DNA from: Prevotella sp. OH937_COT-195
GTDB lineage: Bacteria > Bacteroidota > Bacteroidia > Bacteroidales > Bacteroidaceae
DNA: 64,000 nucleotides
Assembly: GCF_003932845.1 (NCBI RefSeq)
Contig: NZ_RQZH01000008.1
Location: 23,843-87,842 of the forward strand
Reading direction: 5' to 3'
The position numbers and the translations under genes are program-made. The notes under the pieces are model-generated. The model saw only the letters and a program-made list of their open reading frames with translations. It was not told the DNA's origin and searched no databases. Position 1 is the first letter of the stretch, and each line of letters begins with the position of its first letter. Below are positions 17,983 through 27,481 of this stretch, in pieces.

Positions 17983-18180
17983 TTAACCCAAATCGGTCAT
18001 TACCTCAACCGATTTTGTTCGATTGTTGAGCAGATGTGCAGCCGTTTCATTGAGGGCATAGCGGGCTGCGTCGAGATGAAACAGTTTCGCAGATGTCAGC
18101 AAGCGGACTAAACAGTTGGGAAGCGTAACGACAATAGAAAATCTAAGCAAATGCGGTCTAATGACCGATTGGGGTTTAAC
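17983..18180. repeat. dispersed hairpin repeat, copy 3, with an internal insertion
   Basis: The left outer arm (17983-18004, TTAACCCAAATCGGTCATTA) and inner stem (18003-18030) are intact. The right outer arm (18155-18180) is displaced about 125 bases by inserted sequence that contains its own inverted segments (GCAGCC/GGCTGC and GTTTCAT/ATGAAAC). The element lies between the ZIP gene start and the gapA terminator. Its minus strand reads open through the insert, but no known protein is recognisable. Confidence 0.75.
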
Positions 18181-18248
18181 CGTATTCCTTAAATACAATA
18201 TATGTGAAACCGTAAACAATGAAAAATACAACAACATAACAAGACAAC

Positions 18249-18298
18249 AAAAATCGTCACACAAACAAGCAATTAAGCCTGTTCGTGTGACGATTTTT
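18249..18298 (-). terminator. gapA terminator
   Basis: AAAAATCGTCACAC (18249-18262) pairs perfectly with GTGTGACGATTTTT (18285-18298). Read on the minus strand it ends in a T run, 24 bases after the gapA stop. Confidence 0.85.
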
Positions 18299-18322
18299 AT
18301 TCTATGTGATAAGTCTGAGGAT

Positions 18323-19348
<1,026 letters not shown>

Positions 19349-19479
19349 TTAAAAGGGTTAAATAATATATTCAAAATAATCTTGCATAAACTGCATTGTT
19401 TTTACAGTGCAAGGACTTTTTCGTGACATAAAATCAAGAAAAAACCTTATTTTTAAAAACTTTTTTATCGTTTCTGTGT

Positions 19480-19488
19480 GCAAAGTTA
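19480..19488 (-). promoter_or_regulatory. gapA promoter -7 box
   Basis: On the minus strand TAACTTTGC matches the -7 consensus. Transcription would start near 19473, giving a leader of about 140 bases ahead of gapA. The opposite strand has a TATATTTGC box at 19500-19508 facing mscL. Confidence 0.55.
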
Positions 19489-19621
19489 CAAAATTTATAT
19501 ATATTTGCATCATGTTTCCGCATTAATTATTTTTAAAAAGTATTTTTAATGTTCGAAACTGATATTAAAAACGAACTGCACTTTATACGTTAACACCAAA
19601 AGTCGCAACAATCAAAAAAAG

Positions 19622-19629
19622 TATATTTG
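19622..19629 (+). promoter_or_regulatory. candidate mscL promoter -7 box
   Basis: TATATTTG lies 29 bases before the mscL ATG. An alternative box, TATATTTGC, is at 19500-19508. Neither has a convincing -33 partner. Confidence 0.35.
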
Positions 19630-19657
19630 AATTTGTTTAACTTAATAGAAAAGAGAA

Positions 19658-20080
19658 ATGGGATTTATAAAAGAGTTCAAAGAGTTTGCCATGAGGGGCA
19701 ATGTAATGGACATGGCGGTGGGTGTCATCATCGGAGGTGCATTCGGCAAGATTGTCACGTCTCTCGTTGACCACATAATAATGCCGCTTGTGGGACTTGC
19801 AACCGGCGGTGTCAATTTCAATGACATGTTCGTAAATTTAAGCGACGAGAAAGTAAATTCGCTTGCAGAAGCCACAGAAAAGGGTGTTGCGGTATTTGCG
19901 TATGGAGCTTTCGTTCAGAGCATAATAGATTTCCTCATAATCGCATTCTGCATTTTCTTGATGATTAAAGCAATGAACAAACTCAGCAAGAAAAAAGAAC
20001 CGGAGCCGGAAACCGCACCGGAACCATCTGCCGAGGAGAAACTTCTCACGGAAATACGCGACTTGATTAAAAACAAATAA
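19658..20080 (+). CDS. mscL: large-conductance mechanosensitive channel
   Basis: A 140-aa membrane protein that forms a homopentameric pore and releases solutes during hypo-osmotic shock. It opens with the amphipathic S1 helix ([13 protein letters not shown]), then TM1 with the Gly/Ala-rich pore lining ([22 protein letters not shown]), a short periplasmic loop, TM2 ([19 protein letters not shown]) and the cytoplasmic helical bundle ([15 protein letters not shown]). Length and motifs are standard. It is a single-gene unit with a terminator at 20106. Confidence 0.96.
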   Translation: MGFIKEFKEFAMRGNVMDMAVGVIIGGAFGKIVTSLVDHIIMPLVGLATGGVNFNDMFVNLSDEKVNSLAEATEKGVAVFAYGAFVQSIIDFLIIAFCIFLMIKAMNKLSKKKEPEPETAPEPSAEEKLLTEIRDLIKNK

Positions 20081-20105
20081 TTTTACACATAGGTAATTAA
20101 AATGA

Positions 20106-20135
20106 CCGAAACCGTGCCGTGAGACATGGTTTCGG
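20106..20135 (+). terminator. mscL terminator
   Basis: CCGAAACC (20106-20113) pairs with GGTTTCGG (20128-20135), followed by ATTTTTTAT. It lies 25 bases after the mscL stop. Confidence 0.85.
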
Positions 20136-20183
20136 ATTTTTTATACGACATAATGCCTTACATGAAATATGATGCAGCAAATC

Positions 20184-20240
20184 AAAACAGGCGGTTTTGC
20201 CGACCAATATCGCCCAAATCGCAAAGCAAATTCGCCTAAA
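20184..20240. repeat. AAACAGGCGG hairpin element, copy 1
   Basis: AAAACAGGCGGTTTTGC (20184-20200) pairs imperfectly with GCAAATTCGCCT (20226-20237). The element resembles the one at 34820-34882. It sits in a ~560-base gap between mscL and lplA; the rest (20241-20610) shows no convincing gene or RNA. Confidence 0.5.
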
Positions 20241-20617
20241 TTGAAGAGCGATACCGCCTAATTTACAATGTAGGAACATTTCGAAGACGGAACGATACAT
20301 TTGCAAAAACGATGTAACAGACATGTATTCAGATTCAATTGCCGGTATGTTCACGTTTGTCTTTCTGCGGATACGTTATATGCAATAAAGAGTGTGGCAT
20401 GCCGTACAATCCACGACAGCCGGCAAAATGACGAAAAAGAAACGTTAATACAGAAATAAAATGGAAGCAGGCAAAACCGCATACGACACATAAGATTTAT
20501 TTTGAACATACGACTTAACATGTAGTGCAACAACCACAAAACACCGCATTGCACCATCTTGTGCCGCCATTGTTTAATGATAAAACGTCCTTTAATGTTT
20601 TTTCATATCAAATAAAG

Positions 20618-20648
20618 TTTGCATGATAAATATTTTTTGTATATTTGC
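20618..20648 (+). promoter_or_regulatory. promoter of the glycine-cleavage operon
   Basis: TTTG at 20618-20621 and TATATTTGC at 20640-20648 with 18 bases between them. The start is predicted near 20655, about 38 bases before the chosen lplA ATG at 20693. No glycine riboswitch-like structure is visible in this short leader. Confidence 0.65.
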
Positions 20649-20692
20649 AAACGCAAATCTATGATTACGAAAAACGACCCAGAACAGCCGGA

Positions 20693-21670
20693 ATGGTATA
20701 TATAGAACTTCCAAGCAAGAAAGAACGCAAAACGAGTTTCTACCTTGCCATGGAAGAATATGTTGCAAGAGAAGTTGAGGTACGCGACGCTTTCTTCATC
20801 TGGCAGGTTGCGCCTTCTGTGATTTTCGGGAGAAACCAGTCGATAGAAAACGAGGTCAACACCGAATATTGCCGAGACAACGGCGTGCAAATGTTCAGAA
20901 GGAAAAGCGGCGGAGGTTGCATATATGCCGACAAGGACAACATGATGCTCTCGTTCGTGACAAGCAGCAACCACGTCGGTCTCACTTACAACAGATACAT
21001 AATGATGGTTGTAGGTGCGTTGCACGGCATCGGAATACCCGTAACGGCAGACAGGCGGAACGATATTCTGATAGACGGGTGCAAGGTAAGCGGCAGCGCA
21101 TTCTACCACATACAAGGAAGAAGCGTAGTACACGGCACCTTGCTATACGATACGGACATGCGAAACATGACGGAAAGTATAACCCCAAAAGGCAAAAAGC
21201 CGGAGAGCAAAGGGGTGAAAAGCACGAGAAGTCGCATAACGTTGCTGAAACATCATACCACGATGAGTATCGAAGAAGTGCGAAAATCGATAATCGAAAG
21301 TATATGCGACTCAACAAAGACGCTTACCGCCGATGATGTGAAAAAGATAGAGGAAATTGAAAAGGAATATCTGGGCGACGGGTTTATTTACGGGAAAAAT
21401 CCCGAATACAGGATAAAACTCGAACACAAGATTGGAGACAAGGGCAAGATAGAGGCAAGAATGACTGTTAAAAACGATATAATAAAAGACATCGACCTTA
21501 AAAGCGACTTCTTCGTCTCGGACTGCACTGACGCAATAAGGAACTCGTTGAGAGGAATACCGCTGAATCGTGAAAGAATAACGGATGCCCTGGCAGACAA
21601 CGGCGGCGAAATTAATGTTAACACTTACAAGGAATACATTGCCGATGCAATAATGAGCATCAAGTGTTGA
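20693..21670 (+). CDS. lplA: lipoate-protein ligase A
   Basis: A 325-aa enzyme that activates lipoate (or octanoate) with ATP and attaches it to lipoyl domains. The catalytic region shows SVIFGRNQSIENEVN, the RRKSGGGCIYADKDN loop and DILIDGCKVSGSAFYHIQGRSVVHGTLLYDTDM, which includes the lysine of the DxKxxG-like site. The C-terminal accessory domain follows. I start it at 20693 because the -7 box at 20640-20648 overlaps any earlier start. It leads an operon with gcvT, gcvH, gcvPA, gcvPB and lpd, and its evident substrate is GcvH, encoded two genes downstream. Confidence 0.92.
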   Translation: MVYIELPSKKERKTSFYLAMEEYVAREVEVRDAFFIWQVAPSVIFGRNQSIENEVNTEYCRDNGVQMFRRKSGGGCIYADKDNMMLSFVTSSNHVGLTYNRYIMMVVGALHGIGIPVTADRRNDILIDGCKVSGSAFYHIQGRSVVHGTLLYDTDMRNMTESITPKGKKPESKGVKSTRSRITLLKHHTTMSIEEVRKSIIESICDSTKTLTADDVKKIEEIEKEYLGDGFIYGKNPEYRIKLEHKIGDKGKIEARMTVKNDIIKDIDLKSDFFVSDCTDAIRNSLRGIPLNRERITDALADNGGEINVNTYKEYIADAIMSIKC

Positions 21671-21725
21671 TGACAAACAATAGATAAACCGGGAACAAAC
21701 TTTTTATAAAAATATTTTAATCAAA

Positions 21726-22820
21726 ATGGAAATAAAAAAAACATGTCTTTATGACAATCATGTGGCTCTTGGAGCATTGATGCAGCCATTTGCAGGCTTC
21801 AACATGCCTATCCAGTATTCAACAATCATTGAGGAACATAACGCAGTGCGTCAGAAATGCGGAGTATTCGACGTTTCACACATGGGCGAAGTTACCGTTA
21901 AAGGCAACGAAGCAGAACGTTATGTAAACCATCTCTTTACCAACGATGTGACCGGCGCACCGGTGGGACAAGTGTTCTACGGAATGATGTGTCACGAAAA
22001 CGGAGGTACGGTTGACGACCTGCTCGTATATAAAATGGGCGAACAGGATTTCTTCCTCGTAATAAACGCCGCAAACATCGATAAAGACTGGGCATGGATA
22101 GAGAAGAATGCCGAGGGTTTCGATGTGGAAGTGAAGAACTGCTCCGACTACTACGCACAGTTGGCAGTACAGGGGCCGGAAGCAGAAACAGTCACCGAGG
22201 AAGTTCTCGGACTGCAATGCAAGGATCTCGTGTTCTACACGGCAAAGAGGGTTGAAATCGACGGAGAGACTATTATACTAAGCCGTACGGGCTACACCGG
22301 AGAAGACGGATTCGAGATCTACGGCTCCAACAAATTCATCGTACGTGCATGGGAGAAACTGATGGAGAGCAAGCGATGCCTGCCTTGCGGTCTCGGTTGC
22401 CGCGACACGTTGCGTTTCGAAGTTGGTCTGCCGCTATACGGCGACGAACTTAGCGACGACATCACACCCGTAATGGCGGGCCTGAGCATGTTCTGCAAAT
22501 TCGACAAACAGGAGTTCATCGGCAAAGAAGCATTGCAGAAACAAAAGGCCGAAGGACCCAAACAAAGAGTTATCGGAATAGAACTTGCAGACCGAGCCAT
22601 TCCGCGCAACGGTTATGCAGTCATGTTCGAAGGCGAAAAGGTCGGAGAGGTTACCACCGGATACAATTCCATCAGCACCGGCAAGAGCGTCTGCATGGCA
22701 TTGGTCGATGCGGCACATGCAAAATTGGGTACAGAACTCGGAGTGCAGGTAAGGAAAAAGGTGTTCCCCGGAACAGTGGTAAAGAAGAGATTCTACGACA
22801 AACATTATAAAAAATCTTAA
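21726..22820 (+). CDS. gcvT: glycine cleavage system T protein (aminomethyltransferase)
   Basis: A 364-aa tetrahydrofolate-dependent enzyme. It takes the aminomethyl group from lipoyl-GcvH, makes 5,10-methylene-THF and releases ammonia. Recognisable segments are MPIQYSTIIEEHNAVRQKCGVFDVSHMGEV at the N-terminus, SRTGYTGEDGFEIY for the folate/acceptor site, and the C-terminal barrel (FPGTVVKKRFYD). The length is standard. It lies 55 bases after lplA and 13 bases before gcvH in the same operon. Confidence 0.97.
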   Translation: MEIKKTCLYDNHVALGALMQPFAGFNMPIQYSTIIEEHNAVRQKCGVFDVSHMGEVTVKGNEAERYVNHLFTNDVTGAPVGQVFYGMMCHENGGTVDDLLVYKMGEQDFFLVINAANIDKDWAWIEKNAEGFDVEVKNCSDYYAQLAVQGPEAETVTEEVLGLQCKDLVFYTAKRVEIDGETIILSRTGYTGEDGFEIYGSNKFIVRAWEKLMESKRCLPCGLGCRDTLRFEVGLPLYGDELSDDITPVMAGLSMFCKFDKQEFIGKEALQKQKAEGPKQRVIGIELADRAIPRNGYAVMFEGEKVGEVTTGYNSISTGKSVCMALVDAAHAKLGTELGVQVRKKVFPGTVVKKRFYDKHYKKS

Positions 22821-22833
22821 AATAACAAACATT

Positions 22834-23220
22834 ATGGCAAAAGTAATTGAAGGACTCTACTATTCAGAGAGTCACGAGTATGTAAAAGTTGAAGGTAACG
22901 TTGCTTACATCGGTATTACCGACTATGCACAGAATGCACTCGGAAACGTTGTTTATGTGGATATGCCGGAGGTTGACGACGAAGTGGAGGCAGACGAAGA
23001 CTTCGGTGCAGTAGAGAGCGTTAAGGCTGCAAGCGACCTCAAGTCGCCGGTAAGCGGAACAGTGCTTGAGGTGAACGAGGTTCTCGAGGACAAACCCGAA
23101 AGCATCAACGAAGACGCATACGCCAACTGGATAATCAAGATAGAACTCTCTGACACGGCAGAACTTGACAATCTGATGAGTGCGGAAGAGTATGCTAAAT
23201 TCTGTGAGGCGCAGGACTGA
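22834..23220 (+). CDS. gcvH: glycine cleavage system H protein
   Basis: A 128-aa lipoyl carrier protein that shuttles the aminomethyl group between GcvP, GcvT and Lpd. The lipoyl lysine is Lys64 in AVESVKAASDL, within the usual beta-sandwich (GNVVYVDMPEVDDEVEADEDFGAVESVKA...SPVSGTVLEVNE). It is highly acidic, as in other H proteins. The operon's own LplA would lipoylate it. Confidence 0.97.
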   Translation: MAKVIEGLYYSESHEYVKVEGNVAYIGITDYAQNALGNVVYVDMPEVDDEVEADEDFGAVESVKAASDLKSPVSGTVLEVNEVLEDKPESINEDAYANWIIKIELSDTAELDNLMSAEEYAKFCEAQD

Positions 23221-23278
23221 TTCTATCCTTGCCGATACAGGATTATAATACTTAACAAATCTAACGAACTATACAGAC

Positions 23279-24604
23279 ATGTTCAAATATTTCCCTCATA
23301 CCGAGGAAGAAATCCAAGAGATGCTGAAGGTCGCCGGAGTAAACTCGCTCGAAGAGTTGTACTCCGACGTGCCTGAAAGCATACGCTTCAAAGGCGATTA
23401 TGACATACCCGAGGCAAAGAGCGAACTCGAAGTGAGACAGTTGTTAGAATATTTCGGACTGCTCAACGACCAGTTGATTTCCTTTGCAGGTGCAGGAGTG
23501 TACGACCATTATATACCCGCGGTTGTACCCAACATCATTTCACGTTCGGAATACCTTACGAGTTACACTCCGTATCAAGCGGAGATTTCTCAGGGAACGT
23601 TGCACTACATTTTCGAATATCAGTCGATGATGGCAGAATTGACGGGTATGGAAATTGCAAACGCATCAATGTACGACGGAACGACGGCAACTGCCGAAGC
23701 AGCCATAATGGCAATGGCTTCCGGCAAAAAATGCACAAAGGTATTGGCAAGTCGTACAGTTGACCCCAAAACTCTGCGCGTGGTTGAAACATACGCAAAG
23801 TATCAAGGTTTCAAAGTTGAACTGATTGACGAGAAGGAAGGCGTGACCGACCGAGAAGACATGCATCGCCGACTTGCAGAAGGCGGTGTGGCAGGCGTAA
23901 TACTGCAAATGCCAAACTACTACGGAATAGTTGAAGACTACTCCGGTTTTGCCGATGACATACACGAGAAGAAGGCTTTGATGATAATGAACAGCGTTGC
24001 CGCCGACCTCGCCGTGCTGAAAACACCGGGCGAATGGGGGGCAGACATTGCCGTCGGAGACGGACAAAGCCTCGGCATACCGATGTCGTTCGGAGGTCCG
24101 TATGTAGGTTACATGTGCTGCCGCGAGAAACTTATACGCAAGATGCCGGGACGTATCGTAGGCATGACGCAGGACACCAACGGCAAACGCGCATTCGTAC
24201 TGACACTGCAAGCACGCGAACAGCATATCCGCAGACAGAAAGCCACATCTAACATTTGCTCCAACGAGAGTCTCATGGCACTCAACGTGACAATCTACAT
24301 GTCGTTGATGGGTAAAGAAGGACTGAAAGAAGCAGCTGAAATATCGTATGCAGGAGCACATTATCTGTACGACGAACTCGTCAAGACGGGACGCTTCACA
24401 CCGGCATACAACCAGCCGTTCTTCAATGAGTTCTGCGTGAGATACGATGGAGATGTGGATGTTTTGCAGAACCGATGCATTGCTGCCGGCTACCTCGCGG
24501 GCGTGAAGATAGACGAACACACGCTGATGCTCGCCGTCACGGAGAAACGACAAAAACATGAGATTGACGAACTTGTAGAACTAATGAAGGAGGACGCACA
24601 ATGA
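23279..24604 (+). CDS. gcvPA: glycine dehydrogenase (decarboxylating) subunit 1
   Basis: A 441-aa N-terminal half of the P protein, which decarboxylates glycine together with GcvPB. Typical segments include YFPHTEEEIQEMLKVAGVNSLEELY at the start, GAGVYDHYIPAVVPNIISRSEYLTSYTPYQAEISQG and SLGIPMSFGGPYVGYMCCREKLIRKMPGRIVGMT. It lacks the PLP lysine, which resides in subunit 2. Its stop overlaps the gcvPB start in ATGA, ensuring coupled translation of the two halves. Confidence 0.96.
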   Translation: MFKYFPHTEEEIQEMLKVAGVNSLEELYSDVPESIRFKGDYDIPEAKSELEVRQLLEYFGLLNDQLISFAGAGVYDHYIPAVVPNIISRSEYLTSYTPYQAEISQGTLHYIFEYQSMMAELTGMEIANASMYDGTTATAEAAIMAMASGKKCTKVLASRTVDPKTLRVVETYAKYQGFKVELIDEKEGVTDREDMHRRLAEGGVAGVILQMPNYYGIVEDYSGFADDIHEKKALMIMNSVAADLAVLKTPGEWGADIAVGDGQSLGIPMSFGGPYVGYMCCREKLIRKMPGRIVGMTQDTNGKRAFVLTLQAREQHIRRQKATSNICSNESLMALNVTIYMSLMGKEGLKEAAEISYAGAHYLYDELVKTGRFTPAYNQPFFNEFCVRYDGDVDVLQNRCIAAGYLAGVKIDEHTLMLAVTEKRQKHEIDELVELMKEDAQ

Positions 24605-26109
24605 ATAACAGACTGTATGGCAACCTGATTTTCGAACTGTCGCGTCAGGGACGCAAAGGATATTCGCTGCCAAAGAACGATTTCGGCGGTCATTCCGTAA
24701 AAGAACTGCCCGCAGCAATGCGTCGTACCGTAGATGCCGAAATGCCGGAGTGTGACGAACTTACCGTGGTTCGACACTATACAAACCTTAGTGGGAACAA
24801 CTTCGGAGTAAACAACGGCTTCTATCCTCTTGGTTCATGCACCATGAAGTACAATCCCATAATCAACGAAGAAGTTGCCGCCATGCGCGAATTCTCATCG
24901 TTACACCCACTGCAACCGGCAGAAACTTGTCAGGGAGCACTTGAGGTTTATTATGGTCTTCAAGAAATGTTGTGTTCACTGACAGGCATGAGCGAGTTTA
25001 CGCTCAATCCTTTCGCAGGTGCCCACGGAGAACTTACGGGATTGATGGTTATCAGTTCTTATCACAGAAGTCGCGGAGACATGAAACGCACAAAGGTGCT
25101 GATACCCGACTCGGCTCACGGCACCAATCCCGCATCGGCTGCAGTTTGCGGACTTGATGTGGTAGAGGTAAAGAGTCTTGAGGACGGAACGGTCGATGTT
25201 GAAGACCTCAAAACAAAACTCGACGACACCATTGCGGCAATGATGATGACCAATCCTAACACACTCGGTCTGTATGAGAAGCACGCACACGAGATTGCGG
25301 CACTCGTACATGAACACGGCGGATTGATGTACTACGACGGCGCAAACCTTAACCCAATGCTTGGTGTTGCACGCCCCGGAGACATGGGCTTCGATGTAAT
25401 GCACATCAATCTTCACAAAACTTTCTCAACACCTCACGGCGGAGGAGGCCCCGGAGACGGTCCCATAGGAGTACGCGAAGGTCTGGAGAAATTCCTTCCC
25501 ACCCCGCGCGTAATCTTGAAAGAAGACGGAAGTCTTGCCGTGAAAACCGCAACGCCGGAATGTCTTAAAGGAGAATGTGATGCAGACGACACATCGCTTG
25601 GTTCCATTGGCGCGTTCTTCGGGAACTTTGCCGTAATACTGAGGGCATTTACTTATATCCTCACCATAGGTAAAGAGAACATGAAGATGGTAGGACCGCT
25701 TGCCACGCTGAATGCAAACTATATTAAGGAAAACCTTAAAGATGTTTACGAACTTCCCATTCCGGGAGTATGCAAGCATGAGTTTGTATTCAACGGACTA
25801 AAAGACAAATCGACAGGTGTTACCACAATGGACGTTGCCAAGCGACTGCTTGACTACGGATACCATGCACCGACAATCTATTTCCCGCTTCTCTTCCATG
25901 AGAGTATGATGATAGAACCGACTGAGAATGAGAGCAAAGAGACAATCGACAGTTTCATTTCAGTAATGAGAAAGATTGCGGAAGAAGCAAAGGAGACTCC
26001 CGAAATAGTGAAGAGTGCTCCACGCAACACACCTATCGGACGTGTTGACGACGTTCTTGCTGCAAAACATCCCATCATCACATACAAACAACTGAAGAAT
26101 GAACAGTGA
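24601..26109 (+). CDS. gcvPB: glycine dehydrogenase (decarboxylating) subunit 2
   Basis: A 502-aa PLP-bearing half of the P protein. The Schiff-base lysine is Lys273 in HINLHKTFSTPHGGGGPGDGP. Other family segments are FYPLGSCTMKYNP near residue 75 and DSAHGTNPASA. It releases CO2 from glycine and passes the aminomethyl group to lipoyl-GcvH. It overlaps gcvPA by four bases and lpd by eleven, so the last three genes are tightly coupled. Confidence 0.97.
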   Translation: MNNRLYGNLIFELSRQGRKGYSLPKNDFGGHSVKELPAAMRRTVDAEMPECDELTVVRHYTNLSGNNFGVNNGFYPLGSCTMKYNPIINEEVAAMREFSSLHPLQPAETCQGALEVYYGLQEMLCSLTGMSEFTLNPFAGAHGELTGLMVISSYHRSRGDMKRTKVLIPDSAHGTNPASAAVCGLDVVEVKSLEDGTVDVEDLKTKLDDTIAAMMMTNPNTLGLYEKHAHEIAALVHEHGGLMYYDGANLNPMLGVARPGDMGFDVMHINLHKTFSTPHGGGGPGDGPIGVREGLEKFLPTPRVILKEDGSLAVKTATPECLKGECDADDTSLGSIGAFFGNFAVILRAFTYILTIGKENMKMVGPLATLNANYIKENLKDVYELPIPGVCKHEFVFNGLKDKSTGVTTMDVAKRLLDYGYHAPTIYFPLLFHESMMIEPTENESKETIDSFISVMRKIAEEAKETPEIVKSAPRNTPIGRVDDVLAAKHPIITYKQLKNEQ

Positions 26110-27412
26110 CATTATTATAATAGGCAGCGGTCCCGGTGGATACCAAGCCGCTGCCTATGCAGCAAAGAACGGACTTAAAGTGACCATCATCGAAGAGTGT
26201 CACGCCGGTGGAACATGCCTGAACGAAGGATGTATCCCGACCAAGACACTCTGCCATGAGGTTGATGTGTTAGAAACGTTGAAAACTGCCATGCCGTCGG
26301 CAAAGATTGACTATGCTCACGTCGGACAACGACTCGCAGACGTCATCGGGCGGTTGCGCAGCGGAGTAGAGCAACTGATGTCAATGCCGGGAATAACAAT
26401 GGTAAAAGGACATGCCTCATTCAAAGACGCACACACGGTGTGTGTGGGCGACGAGGAGTACTCGGCATCCAAAATAATCATTGCCACCGGCTCGAAACCC
26501 AAAATGCCGCCACATGCCGAAATAGACATGAGCGTGGTATCGACATCCACCGAGATGCTGCAACTCGACCATGTTCCGGAGAGCATTGCCATAGTTGGTG
26601 CAGGTGTAATCGGCATGGAATTTGCCTCAATCTTCAACAGTTTCGGCAGCAAAGTCACGGTAATAGAGTTCTTGAAAGAATGTTTACCCGCAGTGGACAG
26701 CGATATTGCGAAACGACTTCGCAAGCAACTCGAAAAACGAGGTATTGTATTCAGCATGCAATCTGCCGTGAAACGCATCAGCGGCGATGGCATTTTGTTT
26801 GAAAGAAAAGGTAAGGAAGATACCGTAAAAGCCGAGATATTGCTCGTGGCAACAGGCAGAAAGCCCAATATCAACGGGCTAAAACTTGAGGCAGCCGGCA
26901 TCGAATACTCGCCGAATGGCATTACCACGGACAGCCGAATGCACACCAACGTAGAAGGCATCTATGCCATCGGAGACGTGAATGGCAGACAGATGCTGGC
27001 TCATGCGGCAACAATGCAAGGCTACATGGTTGTTAACGAAATCCTCGGAAAGTCGTCCGACATTCGTCTCGACATCATGCCGGCTGCGATATTTACCCGT
27101 CCGGAGGCTGCATGCGTAGGAGTGAGCGAAGACTATTGCAAGGAAAACGGTGTGGAATACACCTGTCGCAAGGCATTCTTCCGCTCCAACGGTAAGGCAT
27201 TGTCTATGAACGAGACAGAAGGAATGCTGAAAATCATTGCCGACAATAATGATAAGATTATCGGCTGCCACTGTTTCGGACCTCATGCCGCAGACATTGT
27301 TCAGGAAATAAGCGTACTGATGTGCCGCGATACCACCATAAGTCAACTTGCCGACATGGTTCATATCCACCCGACATTGGGTGAGATTATCCATGACGCG
27401 GTGATGGAATAG
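26099..27412 (+). CDS. lpd: dihydrolipoyl dehydrogenase (L protein)
   Basis: A 437-aa FAD flavoprotein that reoxidises dihydrolipoyl-GcvH with NAD+. It shows the FAD-binding GSGPGGYQAA, the redox disulfide Cys40/Cys45 in GGTCLNEGCIPTK, the NAD-binding GAGVIGMEFASIF, the second FAD segment IYAIGDVNG and the C-terminal catalytic HIHPTLGE. It is somewhat shorter than the usual 450-480 residues but has every motif. Its position, overlapping gcvPB, dedicates it to glycine cleavage. A terminator follows. Confidence 0.95.
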   Translation: MNSDIIIIGSGPGGYQAAAYAAKNGLKVTIIEECHAGGTCLNEGCIPTKTLCHEVDVLETLKTAMPSAKIDYAHVGQRLADVIGRLRSGVEQLMSMPGITMVKGHASFKDAHTVCVGDEEYSASKIIIATGSKPKMPPHAEIDMSVVSTSTEMLQLDHVPESIAIVGAGVIGMEFASIFNSFGSKVTVIEFLKECLPAVDSDIAKRLRKQLEKRGIVFSMQSAVKRISGDGILFERKGKEDTVKAEILLVATGRKPNINGLKLEAAGIEYSPNGITTDSRMHTNVEGIYAIGDVNGRQMLAHAATMQGYMVVNEILGKSSDIRLDIMPAAIFTRPEAACVGVSEDYCKENGVEYTCRKAFFRSNGKALSMNETEGMLKIIADNNDKIIGCHCFGPHAADIVQEISVLMCRDTTISQLADMVHIHPTLGEIIHDAVME

Positions 27413-27439
27413 GTACAAGTATTACATTTTGACAAAACA

Positions 27440-27481
27440 AAAGAAGCCGTTACTTCAACATAATGTGGTAACGGCTTCTTT
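27440..27481. terminator. terminator between lpd and the patatin gene
   Basis: AAAGAAGCCGTTAC (27440-27453) pairs perfectly with GTAACGGCTTCTTT (27468-27481). It closes the glycine-cleavage operon and directly abuts the stop codon of the convergent patatin gene, so it can act in both directions. Confidence 0.85.

Noticed and set aside
17983..18264. 93-aa minus-strand reading frame through repeat copy 3
   Set aside because: It is bounded by the hairpin repeat and the gapA terminator, has no clear start signal, and matches no family I know; treated as repeat sequence.
20655..21725. Glycine riboswitch ahead of gcvT or lplA
   Set aside because: The lplA leader is only about 40 bases and the lplA-gcvT gap 55 bases, too short for the tandem aptamer, and no matching structure is visible.
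23666..24559. 297-aa minus-strand reading frame
   Set aside because: It is the reverse strand of gcvPA, whose product matches its family along its full length.
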